Source: Chara braunii
Lineage: Eukaryota; Streptophyta; Charophyceae; Charales; Characeae
Direction of reading: 5' to 3'
DNA: 28,140 bases
NCBI GenBank assembly: GCA_003427395.1
Contig: BFEA01000426.1
Location: 1,138,280-1,166,419, forward strand
Both the position numbers and the translations under genes were made by a program. Below, piece by piece: positions 26,056-28,140 of the stretch (positions are counted from its first letter, which is position 1; every line of letters begins with the position of its first letter). The notes under the pieces are model-generated. The model had not been told where the DNA came from, did not search any database, and saw only the letters and a list, made by a program, of their open reading frames with translations.

Positions 26056-26420
26056 AGATCTATCTTTCATGATATGAGCACCATTGCTCACACCTCTTAC
26101 CACGAGAAAGAAAACAACAAAACAACATGTGTTCCAACTCGTGTGGAAAAGAAAAAGGAAACAACAAAAATGACACAAATAAGAAATAATAAACGGACAC
26201 GTGTTCCAACTCGCAACAAAACGTACAACAGATCGATGCGCAAGCGGGAAAGGCACAACAAAACAACGCGTCCAACTCAGGAATGGGAAAAAAAAAAAAA
26301 AAAAAACGAAGAAAAACAGCTCACGAGGGAGAAAACGACGCCTCCCGCCTATCGGACAAATGCCCTTTCACGATGTTTCTAGCGATCGGTGTTGATCGTT
26401 GACGGCAGCCCTGCTCTGCA

Positions 26421-27056
26421 GGGGCGAGGTCCCATTAGCAGTCAGATAGGAGTGTGGCCGATCCAGTGTGACACTGAGTGGCAGCGGCCAGACAAGTTTA
26501 TTATGAATTTCTGGGCTGAGAAAATAGGAGAAAGGCAAAAAAAAAAAAAAAAAAAAAAGAAACCTCCCACCGGAAATCACGGCAGAGTGTTTCCCAGCCA
26601 TCAGATAAAAAATGATCTGATGGTGGTGGTTGCAACAACAGTGAACAAAGTAACCGCCACTTTTTTTGGAATAAACTACACTTATGTCAGCACTGATCCT
26701 GACACCCTCCATATACTCCGTGATTGGAGGAGGGCTCCACCCAATGAGATAATTGCACAACAACAAATAAAATACTGAAAATCTTATATCCAGTGGGCCT
26801 AAGGCCAACCCCACGCTCCTTTGGGGTTGGCCACACCCCCAACCGATTGAAAAGATTCTGGCGGGAAACTTTCTTTGCACGGGCATGCCCAGTGTTAAGG
26901 AGAGGAGGAGGGGAACGAAGATCTCCTTACTTTTTCGGGTAATACATGTAAAATACTGACCATGGGATCAGGAGTCGTGCACGACAGGATTTGGGTCTCT
27001 CAACTGCCTGACAAACTCGTTTTTATCCTATCCCGTTGCTAGTGGGACCTCGCCCC
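26421..27056. mobile_element. TIR element, family B, copy 2 (636 bp)
   Basis: Left end GGGGCGAGGTCCCATTAGCA then GTCAGATAGGA; right end is the inverse, TCCTATCCCGTTGCTAGTGG then GACCTCGCCCC. It shares the GGGGCGAGGTCCC-CTAGCA terminus with 10757-10908. The interior holds a poly(A) (26538-26558), a hairpin GATAAAAAATGATCTGATGG and a small palindrome GGCCAACCCCACG/GGGGTTGGCC near 26802-26832. No credible ORF. Confidence 0.65.
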
Positions 27057-27256
27057 GGGCCGAAGGCGATCCCACGTTTGCCCGAAAAAGTGAACTTCTG
27101 TTAGCGGAGGCCTTCTACTTCGAAATCTGCCCCCCACATCGTGCATCCAAGGGCGTGCACTCCACATCGCCCTGCCTTTCAGCGCGCAGCGTACCGTCAC
27201 CCTCCCCCCGCGACCAATGCCCTATAAGAGGTAGGATGGCAAAAAAGGTCTGCTAT

Positions 27257-27440
27257 TCATCTGTTGTTTAGAAGATAAGCCTGCACTCTTCAAACGACTC
27301 CTTCAAACAATGTAACCTGGCTCCTTACATCTGCTGTTTAGAAGGTGGGCCTGCCTTCTTGCTGATTCATGTATCCACTGTTTAGAAGATAGGACTGCGC
27401 TAGGCAATGACTTTTTCAAACCTTGTAACTTCGCTCCACT
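27257..27440 (+). repeat. Degenerate direct repeats
   Basis: CTGTTGTTTAGAAGATAAGC then CTGC (27261), CTGCTGTTTAGAAGGTGGGC then CTGC (27331) and CCACTGTTTAGAAGATAGGA then CTGC (27374). Two of the units continue with CTCCTTCAAACAATGTAACC or CTTTTTCAAACCTTGTAACT. No coding role visible. Confidence 0.5.
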
Positions 27441-28140
27441 ATATATGTAAAGGGACGCTGGGTCTGGTTCCCAGCAGGTGCATCTCCCCACCAATGGAAC
27501 GGAGCCATCAACAAAGCGGGGTTGATGGGGGGGTTGTCCGCTCCTACCGTCACCTTCCCCACACCCGCAGCCGATGTTTTCTGGGAAAAAGAGAAAAAAA
27601 ACAACAGAGGGAAGGAAAGGATCTACAAAGAAAACAGGAGCTCTGAGAACCACTCCGGGCTAGAGCAAGAACCATTCGCGGAAGATCAGTTGGAAGCACA
27701 ACTTTATGGTGGTGGGTGTGATGTCCGCTTATATGACATTCACCTACACTGACTACCTCCCGATCCCCTCCCCTTCCTGCAAACCTTAACGCTCACTTCC
27801 CAACCTACAACGGATGAATTTTGACTTGAATTTTCTATCTTTGTCCGACATGTATCCCATCATTGTCTTCTAGCCTAACCAATCATTTTCTCCAAAGGTA
27901 GGGCCCCCTTTCATCCAGGTTCTTGCACTTCGTGGCAATATGGTAACACTGTTCCCTTTCTTTGTCGGGCCTCAAAATGCGTTGCCGACAAAAAAACGAA
28001 CCGGTGTACGCCTGTGTAGCACATCGAACATGTTTGGCGCCCCACCGAGCAGCGAAACATGTTCAGACACTCGACCGAGCGGGAGCCAAACATGCTCGGC
28101 CGAGTGCAAATTAGGGGGCTGCCAAGCGCGTCCTCGTGTG
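27441..28140. other. No gene seen; imperfect inverted repeat near the end
   Basis: An inverted repeat pairs about 28026-28042 (CGAACATGTTTGGCGCC) with about 28083-28100 (GGAGCCAAACATGCTCGG). ACATGTT and GACCGAGCG words lie between. The remaining sequence has no convincing frame. Confidence 0.35.

Overview
The window reads as nuclear DNA of a eukaryote of the green lineage, most likely a streptophyte alga (Chara is my best guess, not proven). Supporting signs are a plant-like cyanase gene, a short CCCTAAA-type telomeric run, spliceosomal U6 and U2 snRNA copies of eukaryotic type, a Ty3/Gypsy retroelement, a LINE-like ORF, long poly(A) tracts, microsatellites and many small inverted-repeat elements. 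No operons, prokaryotic promoters, tRNA genes or rRNA genes were found. Host coding density is very low: one intact host gene, the cyanase at 2053-2595 (minus), is convincing.

Layout. 1-2050: small inverted-repeat elements and pyrimidine-rich DNA. 2053-2595: cyanase. 2815-3510: degenerate tandem repeats carrying T-arm/B-box-like motifs. 4132-5481: an element with ~99-bp terminal inverted repeats. 5290-6010: a cluster of decayed hammerhead ribozyme motifs on the minus strand. 6030-6670: repeated segments interleaved with small elements. 6855-6899: a well-conserved type I hammerhead with a minimal helix III. It lies about 300 bases upstream of a zinc-knuckle, gag-like ORF (7198-7758) whose end is supplied by a small element. 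9170-11110: snRNA-derived retrocopies, including a U6-U2 chimera split by a small element and a U6 copy with poly(A) and a target-site duplication. 12191-12495: a long near-perfect hairpin made of two inverted copies of one small element. 12500-18090: mostly anonymous DNA. 18471-23980 (minus): a decayed Ty3/Gypsy element with RT, RNase H, a PHD-like finger, integrase and an unusual extra 3' ORF. 24309-24390: (CT)n joined to telomere-like repeats. 24760-26055 (minus): a 5' U6 fragment in line with a degenerate LINE ORF1-like frame. 26421-27056: another inverted-repeat element.

The common theme is RNA-mediated and DNA-mediated mobility. LINE-type retroposition has copied snRNAs, at least four families of short TIR elements have inserted into those copies and into the gag-like ORF, and two different hammerhead architectures mark retroelement RNA. 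The strongest candidates for something little described are the two hammerhead types, the U6 chimeras, and the Gypsy element with a PHD-like finger and an ATGA-coupled extra ORF.
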